Origin: Legionella genomosp. 1
GTDB lineage: Bacteria > Pseudomonadota > Gammaproteobacteria > Legionellales > Legionellaceae
Assembly: GCA_945867185.1 (NCBI GenBank)
Contig: CAMBHM010000001.1
Coordinates: 1-21,460 of the forward strand
Length of the DNA: 21,460 nucleotides
Direction of reading: 5' to 3'
The translations under genes were made by a program, and so were the position numbers. How positions within the stretch are numbered: position 1 is the stretch's first letter; each line of letters starts with the position of its first letter. Positions 1 to 6,656 of this stretch are shown here, piece by piece. Below the pieces are notes generated by a model. That model was not told the origin of the DNA and did no database searches. It saw nothing but the letters and a program-made list of their open reading frames with translations.

Positions 1-164
1 GCTCCTGCGCCTGCGCCAATAGCAGAACCCCAGCCACCACCTACCGCATAACCTAATCCCGCACCGGCGGCAGCACCGGTTGCAGTGCCGACTTCTGTGT
101 TGGTGCATCCAACGAAGATCGTGGTTAACCCTAGAAAACAAGTCAGTAATATGTATTTTTTCAT
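1..164 (-). CDS. Glycine-zipper lipoprotein, N-terminal part (runs off left edge)
   Basis: Reading the minus strand from an ATG at 164 gives MKKYILLTCFLGLTTIFVGC, a lipoprotein signal peptide with a lysine-rich start, a hydrophobic core and a lipobox-like FVGC. A run rich in Gly and Ala follows (GAAAGAGLGYAVGGG and onward) to the window edge, so only about 54 codons are visible. Alternating small residues of this kind are typical of glycine-zipper (SlyB/OsmB/YmgG-like) outer-membrane lipoproteins. An AAGGAG Shine-Dalgarno sits 9-10 bases upstream of the ATG, which fixes the start. Phe at the -3 lipobox position is slightly off consensus. The gene is divergent from dapA. The exact family cannot be settled without the C-terminal half. 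Confidence 0.72.
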   Translation of the reverse strand, partial: MKKYILLTCFLGLTTIFVGCTNTEVGTATGAAAGAGLGYAVGGGWGSAIGAGAG

Positions 165-201
165 GATGAGTCGCTCCTTGAAATAGGTATCCTTCCCTCT
201 G

Positions 202-232
202 ATTATAGTACAAATATAGTCAATACGATCAA
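202..232 (-). promoter_or_regulatory. Candidate sigma70 promoter for the glycine-zipper lipoprotein
   Basis: On the minus strand a perfect TATAAT occupies 207-202, with TTGATC at 232-227 and a 19-base spacer. It lies about 40 bases upstream of the lipoprotein start. The -10 box is strong, but the spacer is longer than the preferred 17, so the -35 assignment is tentative. Confidence 0.45.
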
Positions 233-251
233 AATACAATCTTTTGTTGTC

Positions 252-280
252 TTGTGAAATGGGGCTACAACAAGTACCAT
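252..280 (+). promoter_or_regulatory. Candidate sigma70 promoter for the dapA block
   Basis: TTGTGA at 252-257 and TACCAT at 275-280 are separated by exactly 17 bases. They lie about 30 bases ahead of the dapA start, which has an AGAGGA ribosome-binding site. No lysine riboswitch-like structure would fit in the short leader. Confidence 0.4.
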
Positions 281-310
281 GAAGAGATATAGGACTGTTG
301 AGAGGATAGT

Positions 311-1183
311 ATGTTTCGTGGAAGTATAGTGGCATTGGTTACGCCCTTACTAGATGATCAGATCGACGTGGATAAGTTGCGAGAGTTGGTTGAACTCCAT
401 ATTCGAGCAGGGACCCATGCATTGGTAGCTGCCGGGACTACGGGTGAGGCCGGGACGTTGACGTATGCTGAAAAACGCTTGGTGATTAAAACCGTGATTG
501 AACAAGCGGGTGAACGGATCCCTGTGATAGCAGGGACGGCAGCAAATGCGACAAAGGCATGTATCGAACTGACTCAAATGGCCATGAGTCTCGGTGCACA
601 TGCAGCACTGGTGATGACACCAGCCTATATTAGGCCGACACAAGAAGGGTTGTATCAACATTACAGTCAACTGGCCCATGCAGTGGCTATGCCTATTATT
701 GTATACAATGTACCGGGGCGTACAGCTTGTGATTTACTGCCAGAAACCGTGGGTAGGTTGGCACATTTATCAAATATCGTAGGTATCAAAGAAGCAAGCG
801 GACAACCAACCAGGCTACAAGATCTGTTGGCTGAAGGTCGGGGACAATTGGATGTGTACAGTGGGGATGATCTCTCGGCTGCCGAGTGGATGATTTCGGG
901 TGCCAAAGGCGTTATTTCGGTTACAGCAAACGTGGCCCCTAGTCTGATGGCGAGACTAGGCGATGCAGCCATCGATGGGGATCATGCCACTTGCCAGCAG
1001 ATCCAGGCACAGTTGATGCCACTACATCAATCGATGTTTTGTGAGTCTAACCCAATTCCTGTAAAATGGGCGCTGCATCGTATGGGGCTTATGGGTGGAG
1101 AAATTCGGGCACCCATGACGCACTTGTCGTCTTCGCATCATGCGGCTTTAGAGCAGGCGATGCAGGCGCTTAATCTGATTTAA
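311..1183 (+). CDS. dapA: 4-hydroxy-tetrahydrodipicolinate synthase DapA
   Basis: DapA condenses pyruvate with aspartate-4-semialdehyde, the first committed step towards diaminopimelate and lysine, in the cytoplasm. The 290-residue length matches the family. The TIM-barrel active site is complete: GTTGE with the Thr-Thr pair at 43-44, catalytic Tyr132 and substrate-binding Arg137 in YNVPGRT, and the Schiff-base Lys160 in GIKEASG. The opening [12 protein letters not shown] is typical of gammaproteobacterial DapA. The ATG follows an AGAGGA site. Twelve bases separate its stop from the GTG start of a small lipoprotein, the position held by bamC (nlpB) downstream of dapA in E. coli, so co-transcription is likely. 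Confidence 0.97.
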   Translation: MFRGSIVALVTPLLDDQIDVDKLRELVELHIRAGTHALVAAGTTGEAGTLTYAEKRLVIKTVIEQAGERIPVIAGTAANATKACIELTQMAMSLGAHAALVMTPAYIRPTQEGLYQHYSQLAHAVAMPIIVYNVPGRTACDLLPETVGRLAHLSNIVGIKEASGQPTRLQDLLAEGRGQLDVYSGDDLSAAEWMISGAKGVISVTANVAPSLMARLGDAAIDGDHATCQQIQAQLMPLHQSMFCESNPIPVKWALHRMGLMGGEIRAPMTHLSSSHHAALEQAMQALNLI

Positions 1184-1195
1184 TTGAGGTCATGT

Positions 1196-1411
1196 GTGAA
1201 AAGATTGGGGTTCATTTGTGTGGTAATGGGATTGTTGAGTGCCTGTGGTACCAACTATATGAGTAATGGTGAAAAGCGCTATGTGCATAGTCGAAATGGG
1301 GTAGATTTGGTTGTACCGTCTCCCTTAACAGCCGGGAACATCAGTCATTTCTATGATTTGCCAGCGCAACAAAAGGATCCGACTGTTAATATTGGTGTGC
1401 CCACTGAATAG
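1196..1411 (+). CDS. BamC-like mini-lipoprotein (71 aa)
   Basis: The start chosen is GTG at 1196, with GAGG six bases upstream. A TTG at 1184 would put extra residues before the signal peptide and has no ribosome-binding site. The product opens MKRLGFICVVMGLLSACGTN with lipobox LSAC and acylation at Cys17, leaving about 55 mature residues. These are polar and Pro/Gly-rich (Y..S..G..LVVPSPL....ISHFYDLP) with no obvious fold. They recall the extended N-terminal segment of BamC that binds BamD, and the gene sits directly after dapA as bamC does in E. coli. The two globular BamC domains are absent, and a normal stop ends the gene. An outer-membrane role with the Bam complex is inference. An unrelated small lipoprotein is possible. 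Confidence 0.6.
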   Translation: MKRLGFICVVMGLLSACGTNYMSNGEKRYVHSRNGVDLVVPSPLTAGNISHFYDLPAQQKDPTVNIGVPTE

Positions 1412-1446
1412 CTGTCTTGACTTCTAAAGGATGAGAACGTGCCATT

Positions 1447-2748
1447 ATGCCAGTAAGTGTTGCTGAGTTAGAGACTATTCAAGCTTTTTCAAAGCGTATT
1501 GTCGATGCGCAGCGTAAAATTCGTATTCTTGATCTCATCAAATGGGATGATTCGATTAAGAAATCATTTTTTCAGCATAAAGCTCAGAAATTGCCGGCTG
1601 TGGATGCGTCTTATTATCAAAATAAGCCTTTGCCCTTTGATGCCACAGAAAAAATGGAAGAGTTCCGGTTGATTTTGCGGGATGCACAAAATCAATTGGG
1701 TCAATATTCGCCGATCACGCGTTTGATTCAACGGCAATGTGATGAATATCGGCGAGCGGTGATGATGTTATCAGCGCGAGGTACGCCTAATTTTTCTGAA
1801 ATAGCGATGGAACTGTATGGCAGCCCCAATGATGTATTTTATGGAGGAGGGCCGCGCTTATCAGAGTTGGGGGCTCTGCTCTTTGATGTGTTGACTGTGC
1901 TAGATGTGAAGTTGCAATCGGAAGCGGATCTGAAGCGTCATACCCCTGAGCAAGCGCAAGAAGTGTTGCAAACGGTGCTGAGTGCGTTTTTTGATCAGCA
2001 TCCGGGCCGTGTGACGGTCACTGTCAGTGACGATATGATTGCAGATGCTTCTGCCGGGGCAGATACCATCAAGCTCAGTCAACAAGCAATGTTCAGCGAT
2101 CGAGATTTAAAATATTTGGAGGTGCATGAGGGATGGGTGCATGTTGGGACTACTTTAAATGGCGCAATGCAACCGTATTGTTTTTTCCTCTCCAAAGGAT
2201 CTCCTTCTTGTAGTGTGATCCAAGAAGGCTTGGCTGTTATCACCGAGGTAGTCAGTTTCGCTTCTTATCCTGGTCGGGTACGGAAAATTACAAACCGCGT
2301 GATTGCGATTGATAATGTGACGCGAGGAGCCGATTTTCTGGATGTTTACCGATATTTTATAGCCTGTGGGTTGACGGAAGAAGACAGTTATAATAACAGT
2401 GTGCGGATTTTCCGGGGGAGTACCCCAACGGGCGGGCCGTTTACGAAAGATCTTTCTTACGCTAAGGGATTTGTATTGATTTACAATTTCATTCGGTTCG
2501 CTATCAGTCAACATCGTATCGATGCTATTCCGTTGTTGTTTACGGGTAAATTGGTATTAGACGATCTGCCTTTGTTGTGTGAATTAAGAGAACAAGGGAT
2601 CTTAACCCCTCCTGTTTATTTACCTCCTCCCTTTCGTGATCTGTCTGCACTGAGTGCTTGGATGAGTTTCTCCTTGTTTTTGAATAAGTTTGATTTGAAT
2701 GAAATGCAGAAAAACTTTCGATATTTGTTAGGCCCGGTACCTGAGTAA
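1447..2748 (+). CDS. QEGLA-motif / DUF1704 putative zinc carboxypeptidase
   Basis: This 433-residue cytoplasmic protein carries the hallmark QEGLA (259-263) of the family named 'flavohemoglobin expression-modulating QEGLA motif protein' (DUF1704). It also has HEGWVH at 227-232, an HExxxH zinc-binding pattern. Glu260 of QEGLA lies 28 residues after His232 and is placed to be the third zinc ligand. The same arrangement (HExxxH plus a downstream Glu) is known in the animal tubulin-tyrosine carboxypeptidase MATCAP, to which DUF1704 is related. The bacterial substrate is unknown. The ATG has only a distant AAAGGA, and an in-frame stop at 1432 rules out a longer start. It lies 35 bases after the mini-lipoprotein, so it may belong to the dapA operon. 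Its 3' end overlaps the convergent ClC gene by 21 bases. Family call firm, activity inferred. Confidence 0.85.
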   Translation: MPVSVAELETIQAFSKRIVDAQRKIRILDLIKWDDSIKKSFFQHKAQKLPAVDASYYQNKPLPFDATEKMEEFRLILRDAQNQLGQYSPITRLIQRQCDEYRRAVMMLSARGTPNFSEIAMELYGSPNDVFYGGGPRLSELGALLFDVLTVLDVKLQSEADLKRHTPEQAQEVLQTVLSAFFDQHPGRVTVTVSDDMIADASAGADTIKLSQQAMFSDRDLKYLEVHEGWVHVGTTLNGAMQPYCFFLSKGSPSCSVIQEGLAVITEVVSFASYPGRVRKITNRVIAIDNVTRGADFLDVYRYFIACGLTEEDSYNNSVRIFRGSTPTGGPFTKDLSYAKGFVLIYNFIRFAISQHRIDAIPLLFTGKLVLDDLPLLCELREQGILTPPVYLPPPFRDLSALSAWMSFSLFLNKFDLNEMQKNFRYLLGPVPE

Positions 2749-3948
2749 ACGATACATACCCATCGAGCCCCCGACACAAACGCTGATTGGCATGAAAAAA
2801 GACAAAGGGATGCGGGTGAATTCGAACAATAAAACGATCGCGGTCAAGGGCATATTTTGAGCAGCAGCAAGAAAAGCTGCAGCCCCAATGACGGCGAAGG
2901 CGCTCAAATGTGTGCCCGGCCATAAGTAATTCCATCCCCCACCTAGTACCACCGCAAGTAGCGCCCCATTGGCTAATGAGGGCGTTAATAACCCGCCTCG
3001 TGCGCCTGCACGAAGGCTAGACCAAGTTATCCCAGTGCGAAGTAGGAGCAAGGTTGCGGCCAACAGGATGCTGCTTGCGTCATCAAATTCAATTTGAGCA
3101 GGACTTTTGCCGTTGCCGAGTAGAGAAGGGAAATAGACGGCGAGTACGCCAATGATCGTAAAGTTGAGGATGCAGCCGAGTGGTAGCCAGGTATGGTGTG
3201 TGGCGAGCCTTGTTGCATGAGCGGTGATGCGTGTAAAGAGGACAGCCGCCAGTCCAAACAGAGGACCTGTGAGCAGTGCCCAAATGATCAAAGAAGGAGA
3301 GACCGGGCTTTGAACAATGTGGTATTGAGGCACATTCCCAAGCCCTATCCAAGAAATACCAGTCGCGATCAGAGAGGTCATGAAGGCGGGCCATAACAGG
3401 GACCAGTGTCTTGTGCACAGTAGGACTTCTAGTGTAAAAAAAGCGCCGCCTAAGGGTACGTTGTAGACAGCGGCGAGCCCTGCGCCTGCGCCACAGGCTA
3501 TCATCACTTGGGTATCTTGAAGATTGAATCCGGCTCTTCTAGATAACATCCCCCCCATGAGAGCACTGAGTTCACGTGGGGCTACTTCGCGACCTAAGGG
3601 GGAACCGAGCGCTATGGTGACGATTTGTAAAATCACATGCACACAGGTGCTTAAGAGGGGCATGTGGGCTCGTTTTGCGTGCACGGCACGTCGTACGCTG
3701 ACGAGCGGTTTGCCATAACGATATAAAGCCCACCAGCCAAATCCTGCTATGAATCCACATCCCATGAGCACTAAAATTCGTCTTGCGGAGGAAGCGGATC
3801 GGACCCCTGCTAAAAAACTTTCTTCACTGATCACCTGATAAGCGCTATATCCAAAGGCGACATGTTGGACTGTATGGAGCAAGAAAGCGAGGGACATCCC
3901 AGCAAGTCCTGCGCCTATCCCGATTAATAGAACGATCAGTAGTCGCAT
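2728..3948 (-). CDS. Atypical ClC-family chloride channel/transporter
   Basis: This 406-residue polytopic inner-membrane protein has the ClC anion-transport core. GREVAP at 119-124 supplies the gating glutamate (Glu121) in the usual GRE context. GGLLTP at 318-323 corresponds to the GIFAP loop, and NMPLTAIVLLFEFT near 365-378 is the conserved late helix. Differences stand out. The GSGIP selectivity loop is replaced by a segment around YGKPL (78-82). The 'proton glutamate' position after FTLE is Val175. The Phe of GIFAP is Leu. There are no CBS domains, and the C-terminus is shorter than in E. coli ClcA. It starts two bases after a small membrane-associated gene (3951-4334), which suggests one transcript. 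Loss of the internal proton glutamate is typical of channels or uncoupled members, so strict Cl-/H+ exchange is doubtful. Confidence 0.88.
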   Translation of the reverse strand: MRLLIVLLIGIGAGLAGMSLAFLLHTVQHVAFGYSAYQVISEESFLAGVRSASSARRILVLMGCGFIAGFGWWALYRYGKPLVSVRRAVHAKRAHMPLLSTCVHVILQIVTIALGSPLGREVAPRELSALMGGMLSRRAGFNLQDTQVMIACGAGAGLAAVYNVPLGGAFFTLEVLLCTRHWSLLWPAFMTSLIATGISWIGLGNVPQYHIVQSPVSPSLIIWALLTGPLFGLAAVLFTRITAHATRLATHHTWLPLGCILNFTIIGVLAVYFPSLLGNGKSPAQIEFDDASSILLAATLLLLRTGITWSSLRAGARGGLLTPSLANGALLAVVLGGGWNYLWPGTHLSAFAVIGAAAFLAAAQNMPLTAIVLLFEFTRIPLSFFMPISVCVGGSMGMYRLLRYRA

Positions 3949-3950
3949 TC

Positions 3951-4334
3951 CTAACGGCTATCAACAAGCACTGTTTGAATATCTAGAACTTGGAGATCAG
4001 ATTCGGCCTTTAACGGGTGGGTTACAAAAAACCGCGCGTATCGAATACGGACAAGATTCCCTTTCAGATGGTTTTCCTGAGCTTTTGCAAGTAAAGAGGG
4101 GTTGTCATGTAAACTCATGGCGCGCGTTGACTTTTTATCATCCACTTTGAAACTTATCTCGTTGGTTTTGAATAAGATCCCTTTTTCTACAACAGAGTCA
4201 ATGACGCCACTTTCAGTTGTGGTTTCTTGTTTCCAGTGGGTAAGAGCATAAACGATGAGCTCACTTCCGAGCATCAACCCCACAGACAGAGGTGTTGGGT
4301 GTCGGAATAAAGAACTCCAAGCACTCTTTTTCAT
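3951..4334 (-). CDS. Small membrane-associated hypothetical protein upstream of ClC
   Basis: I do not recognise this 127-residue protein. Residues about 16-34 (LSVGLMLGSELIVYALTHW) form one likely membrane anchor. About 90 polar residues follow with beta-like segments (GVIDSVVEKGILFKT, NLVRIRYARFFV, SDLQVLDIQTVLV), possibly a small OB-like domain. The start is well supported by AAGGAG seven bases upstream. Only two bases separate its stop from the ClC start, so the two are probably co-transcribed and translationally linked. A role as a ClC partner is possible from position only. Confidence 0.75.
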   Translation of the reverse strand: MKKSAWSSLFRHPTPLSVGLMLGSELIVYALTHWKQETTTESGVIDSVVEKGILFKTNEISFKVDDKKSTRAMSLHDNPSLLAKAQENHLKGNLVRIRYARFFVTHPLKAESDLQVLDIQTVLVDSR

Positions 4335-4394
4335 GACTGCACTCCTTTTTATTTAATTTTACTGTTGAGACGCCTGACACACATAGTTCGGAGT

Positions 4395-4400
4395 ATTATA
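4395..4400 (-). promoter_or_regulatory. Candidate -10 box for the hypothetical-ClC pair
   Basis: A perfect TATAAT on the minus strand lies about 60 bases ahead of the 127-aa gene. No convincing -35 hexamer stands 16-18 bases upstream, so only the -10 is proposed. Confidence 0.35.
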
Positions 4401-4458
4401 GATTCAAGAAGCGACCTCAAGCCCTTTTTCTCTTTTCATCTTCAGGTTGCAATAACTC

Positions 4459-4486
4459 ATGGCATTTTTTTCTTTTACGATGCCAT
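4459..4486. promoter_or_regulatory. Dyad (candidate operator) upstream of the efflux operon
   Basis: ATGGCAT at 4459-4465 and ATGCCAT at 4480-4486 are perfect inverted 7-mers with centres 21 bases apart, two helical turns. They lie 30 bases before the first gene of the export operon, overlapping a possible CATAAT -10 at 4484-4489. The spacing suits a dimeric regulator binding one DNA face. No regulator gene lies next to it in the window, so the identity of the protein is unknown. Confidence 0.4.
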
Positions 4487-4515
4487 AATTAAAATTTTTT
4501 GGGTACGATGACAAA

Positions 4516-5463
4516 ATGATGTTCGTAAACACCACAAACTGGATTGCTCGTCGATACAGCGTGATCGGATCAGGTGTCATGCTTTGGGTATGTCTTTTGA
4601 ATATCGGTTATGCTGCAACCGACGAGGAGGCCGTGTTAACTGGAGCGGCCAGTGGTACACCGCCTACGATTGGTAATTTTGCATTGCCATCGCCCCAGCA
4701 GCCAGGCCCTTTATTGTCTTTTGGGCAAACCTTGATTGGGAGAAATGTGTTGCAGTTTTCAGCCAATACATTCAGTCCTTATCGTATTGGCGGGGCGTTT
4801 GACGCCGTGAATGCTTCTTTGATCTATGGCATCACAGATGAGACATCGTTGTACTTTAATTACCCTTTAAAAGCAGACGTGACGACACGTGTGCATCGAA
4901 CGTCTGGGTTATTGGATGCAACGTTGCAGCTGGAGCATGCTTTCTACTCATCAGGTAATGCACATTATCAAGATCAGGCGACGATACTAGGAGCCATGAC
5001 GTTACCACTCCAGGAACCCAGCATCCCCTCGTCCTCGACAGGCTACGGATCGCCTACTTATTTTGGAGGGGCGACGTATAGCAGAACCAGTGTACAGTGG
5101 TTTGGGTTTGTGTCTCCTGGGGTGCTGTTGACCACGCCGAGTCAATCCATTCGCTTGGGATCACAAGTATTGTATCAAGCAGGAATAGGACATAATTTGC
5201 TTGCGGTGAGTCAGACATCCATTTTATCAGGCCTATTGGAAGTGAATGGCCAATACACCGGGCATGACGAAGTGTTTGGGCGTTCCCGACGCAATTCCGG
5301 TGGAAATATTGTGACGTTGACGCCATCGATGTGGTTTTCAACAGATCAGCTGATTGTACAGGTGGGGGTGGGATTTCCTGTGGCGCAACAGTTGTTTGGA
5401 AATCAAACAAAAATGGATTACTTTGTTGCGGCCAATATTAGTTGGACACCGCCTATTTCTTGA
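4516..5463 (+). CDS. Outer-membrane beta-barrel protein of the efflux operon
   Basis: This 315-residue exported protein has an N-terminal signal peptide with an Arg-Arg pair, a hydrophobic stretch (VIGSGVMLWVCLLNIGYAA) and likely cleavage near residue 34. The mature part is rich in alternating polar/aromatic strands (LIYGITDETSLYFNYPL, QTSILSGLLEVNGQYTG, TLTPSMWFSTDQLIVQVGVGFPVA) and ends in a beta-strand-like tail. This suits an outer-membrane barrel of the MetA/phenol-degradation 'transporter' type, but I cannot place the family firmly. It is followed after 59 bases, with no terminator, by the RND adaptor gene, so it likely leads a four-gene operon. A second outer-membrane component besides the NodT-type factor is a notable addition to an RND set. 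The ATG at 4516 is followed by another at 4519, and the ribosome-binding site is weak. Confidence 0.7.
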   Translation: MMFVNTTNWIARRYSVIGSGVMLWVCLLNIGYAATDEEAVLTGAASGTPPTIGNFALPSPQQPGPLLSFGQTLIGRNVLQFSANTFSPYRIGGAFDAVNASLIYGITDETSLYFNYPLKADVTTRVHRTSGLLDATLQLEHAFYSSGNAHYQDQATILGAMTLPLQEPSIPSSSTGYGSPTYFGGATYSRTSVQWFGFVSPGVLLTTPSQSIRLGSQVLYQAGIGHNLLAVSQTSILSGLLEVNGQYTGHDEVFGRSRRNSGGNIVTLTPSMWFSTDQLIVQVGVGFPVAQQLFGNQTKMDYFVAANISWTPPIS

Positions 5464-5522
5464 GTGCTATTCCTTATGAATCCTGATAGCATAAAGCGTG
5501 TTAAGGGATAAAAGGGACGGGC

Positions 5523-6656
5523 ATGTTAGCTAAGGAGAGTCTCAAGTACATTGGTATAAGTGCTTTAAAAATTGGCGCAGCTTTCATGCTGCTGTGGATC
5601 GTTGTGCTGTTTGTTTCTCGTGTCCTCTTTCACTCGAACGATCTGGTTAGTCCTATTCTATATGATGGGTCTCGTTTGATTGTACCGAAAGGATCTCCCT
5701 TGCGAGAGATCATCACTGTCAAAGCGGTTGTTAAGGAGCCGTTTACCAGCTTGCTCACCTTACCTGCTGTCGTTTATGCAATACCTATGAAGACCGTGCG
5801 GATCCTTCCTCCAGCAGCAGGTCGTATTTTAAGTATTCAGAAAGAGACCGGCGATAACATCTTCTGCGGGGAAGTGCTGTTTACGATGAGTGCTCCGGAT
5901 TGGTTGTCTGCAAATAATGATCTCGAAAAAGCAAAGGCAGAATTGACGCTGGCTTCTCAAACACGAGCTCGTCAACAAAAATTGTTACAAGCGCGTATTG
6001 GTTCGGAACAAGATCTGCAACAGGCACAAAATGTGTATGACAAAGCCATGAGTAATTTGACGCAAGCGCGTTTGCGATTGCGTTTTTTAAAGGGAAAACC
6101 GGGGGTAGACCATCTGATCGTGCGCTCACCATTGAATGGATCTGTGGTTGAAGTGTTTGCAGGGATTGGTGGATATTGGAACGATGAGCATGAACCCATC
6201 ATGACGGTGGCTGATCTATCAGAAATATATGTTGTGGCCAGTGTTCAAGAAAAAGATATTCGACATATTCATCTTGGTCAGGCCGTTCACATTCATTTTG
6301 ACGCGTACTCGAAAGACTATGCAGCGCACGTTGATCATATCAATCCTATGCTGGATAAAGACACCCATACGTTGGATGTATCGATGACGCTTCTGAATCC
6401 AAAGGGGCGCTTTAAACCCAACATGTTTGCGCGCGCGGTGTTTCATTCACGGCCGCGTCAGCGGATTGTGTTGCCATTAACAGCAGTGATTCAGCGTGGA
6501 TTTGAAAGTATCGTTTTTGTAGAACGTGCCCCTTGGCAATTTGAGGTGCGTCAGGTACAAATTGGGGCGCAGCAAGGTAATCAGGTGGAGATTGTCTCTG
6601 GTTTGGACGTACAGGAACGTGTGGTATTGACAGGGAGCGTGGTTTTGAATGATTGA
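5523..6656 (+). CDS. RND efflux periplasmic adaptor (membrane fusion protein)
   Basis: The 377-residue product links an inner-membrane RND pump to an outer-membrane factor. A single N-terminal membrane anchor spans about 10-31. The biotinyl-lipoyl half around RILPPAAGRILSIQKETGDNIFCGEVLF follows, then an alpha-helical hairpin (about 129-189, rich in Ala, Gln, Lys). The second lipoyl half (LIVRSPLNGSVVEVFAGIGGYW) leads into the beta-barrel domain (YVVASVQEKDIRHIHLGQAVHIHFDAY) and a membrane-proximal C-terminus. I see no Met cluster of the CusB metal site. The stop overlaps the RND pump start by 8 bases, which indicates translational coupling. A CzcB/HelB-like role in divalent metal export is inferred from the pump. 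Confidence 0.92.
   Translation: MLAKESLKYIGISALKIGAAFMLLWIVVLFVSRVLFHSNDLVSPILYDGSRLIVPKGSPLREIITVKAVVKEPFTSLLTLPAVVYAIPMKTVRILPPAAGRILSIQKETGDNIFCGEVLFTMSAPDWLSANNDLEKAKAELTLASQTRARQQKLLQARIGSEQDLQQAQNVYDKAMSNLTQARLRLRFLKGKPGVDHLIVRSPLNGSVVEVFAGIGGYWNDEHEPIMTVADLSEIYVVASVQEKDIRHIHLGQAVHIHFDAYSKDYAAHVDHINPMLDKDTHTLDVSMTLLNPKGRFKPNMFARAVFHSRPRQRIVLPLTAVIQRGFESIVFVERAPWQFEVRQVQIGAQQGNQVEIVSGLDVQERVVLTGSVVLND

Noticed and set aside
350..972. Two minus-strand open frames of about 100 residues opposite dapA
   Set aside because: They are antisense to an intact dapA with full active site, contain Cys/His-rich low-quality sequence and match no family pattern.
1184..1195. TTG start for the mini-lipoprotein
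   Set aside because: It directly abuts the dapA stop without a ribosome-binding site. GTG at 1196 has GAGG at good spacing and yields a clean signal peptide.
3027..3760. Several open frames on both strands within the ClC gene
   Set aside because: All lie inside the ClC coding region, lack ribosome-binding sites and show no domain-like sequence.
4459..4486. The ATGGCAT/ATGCCAT dyad as a terminator of the minus-strand genes
   Set aside because: It lies upstream of the minus-strand gene start, not after its end, and has a 14-base spacer without GC-rich stem.
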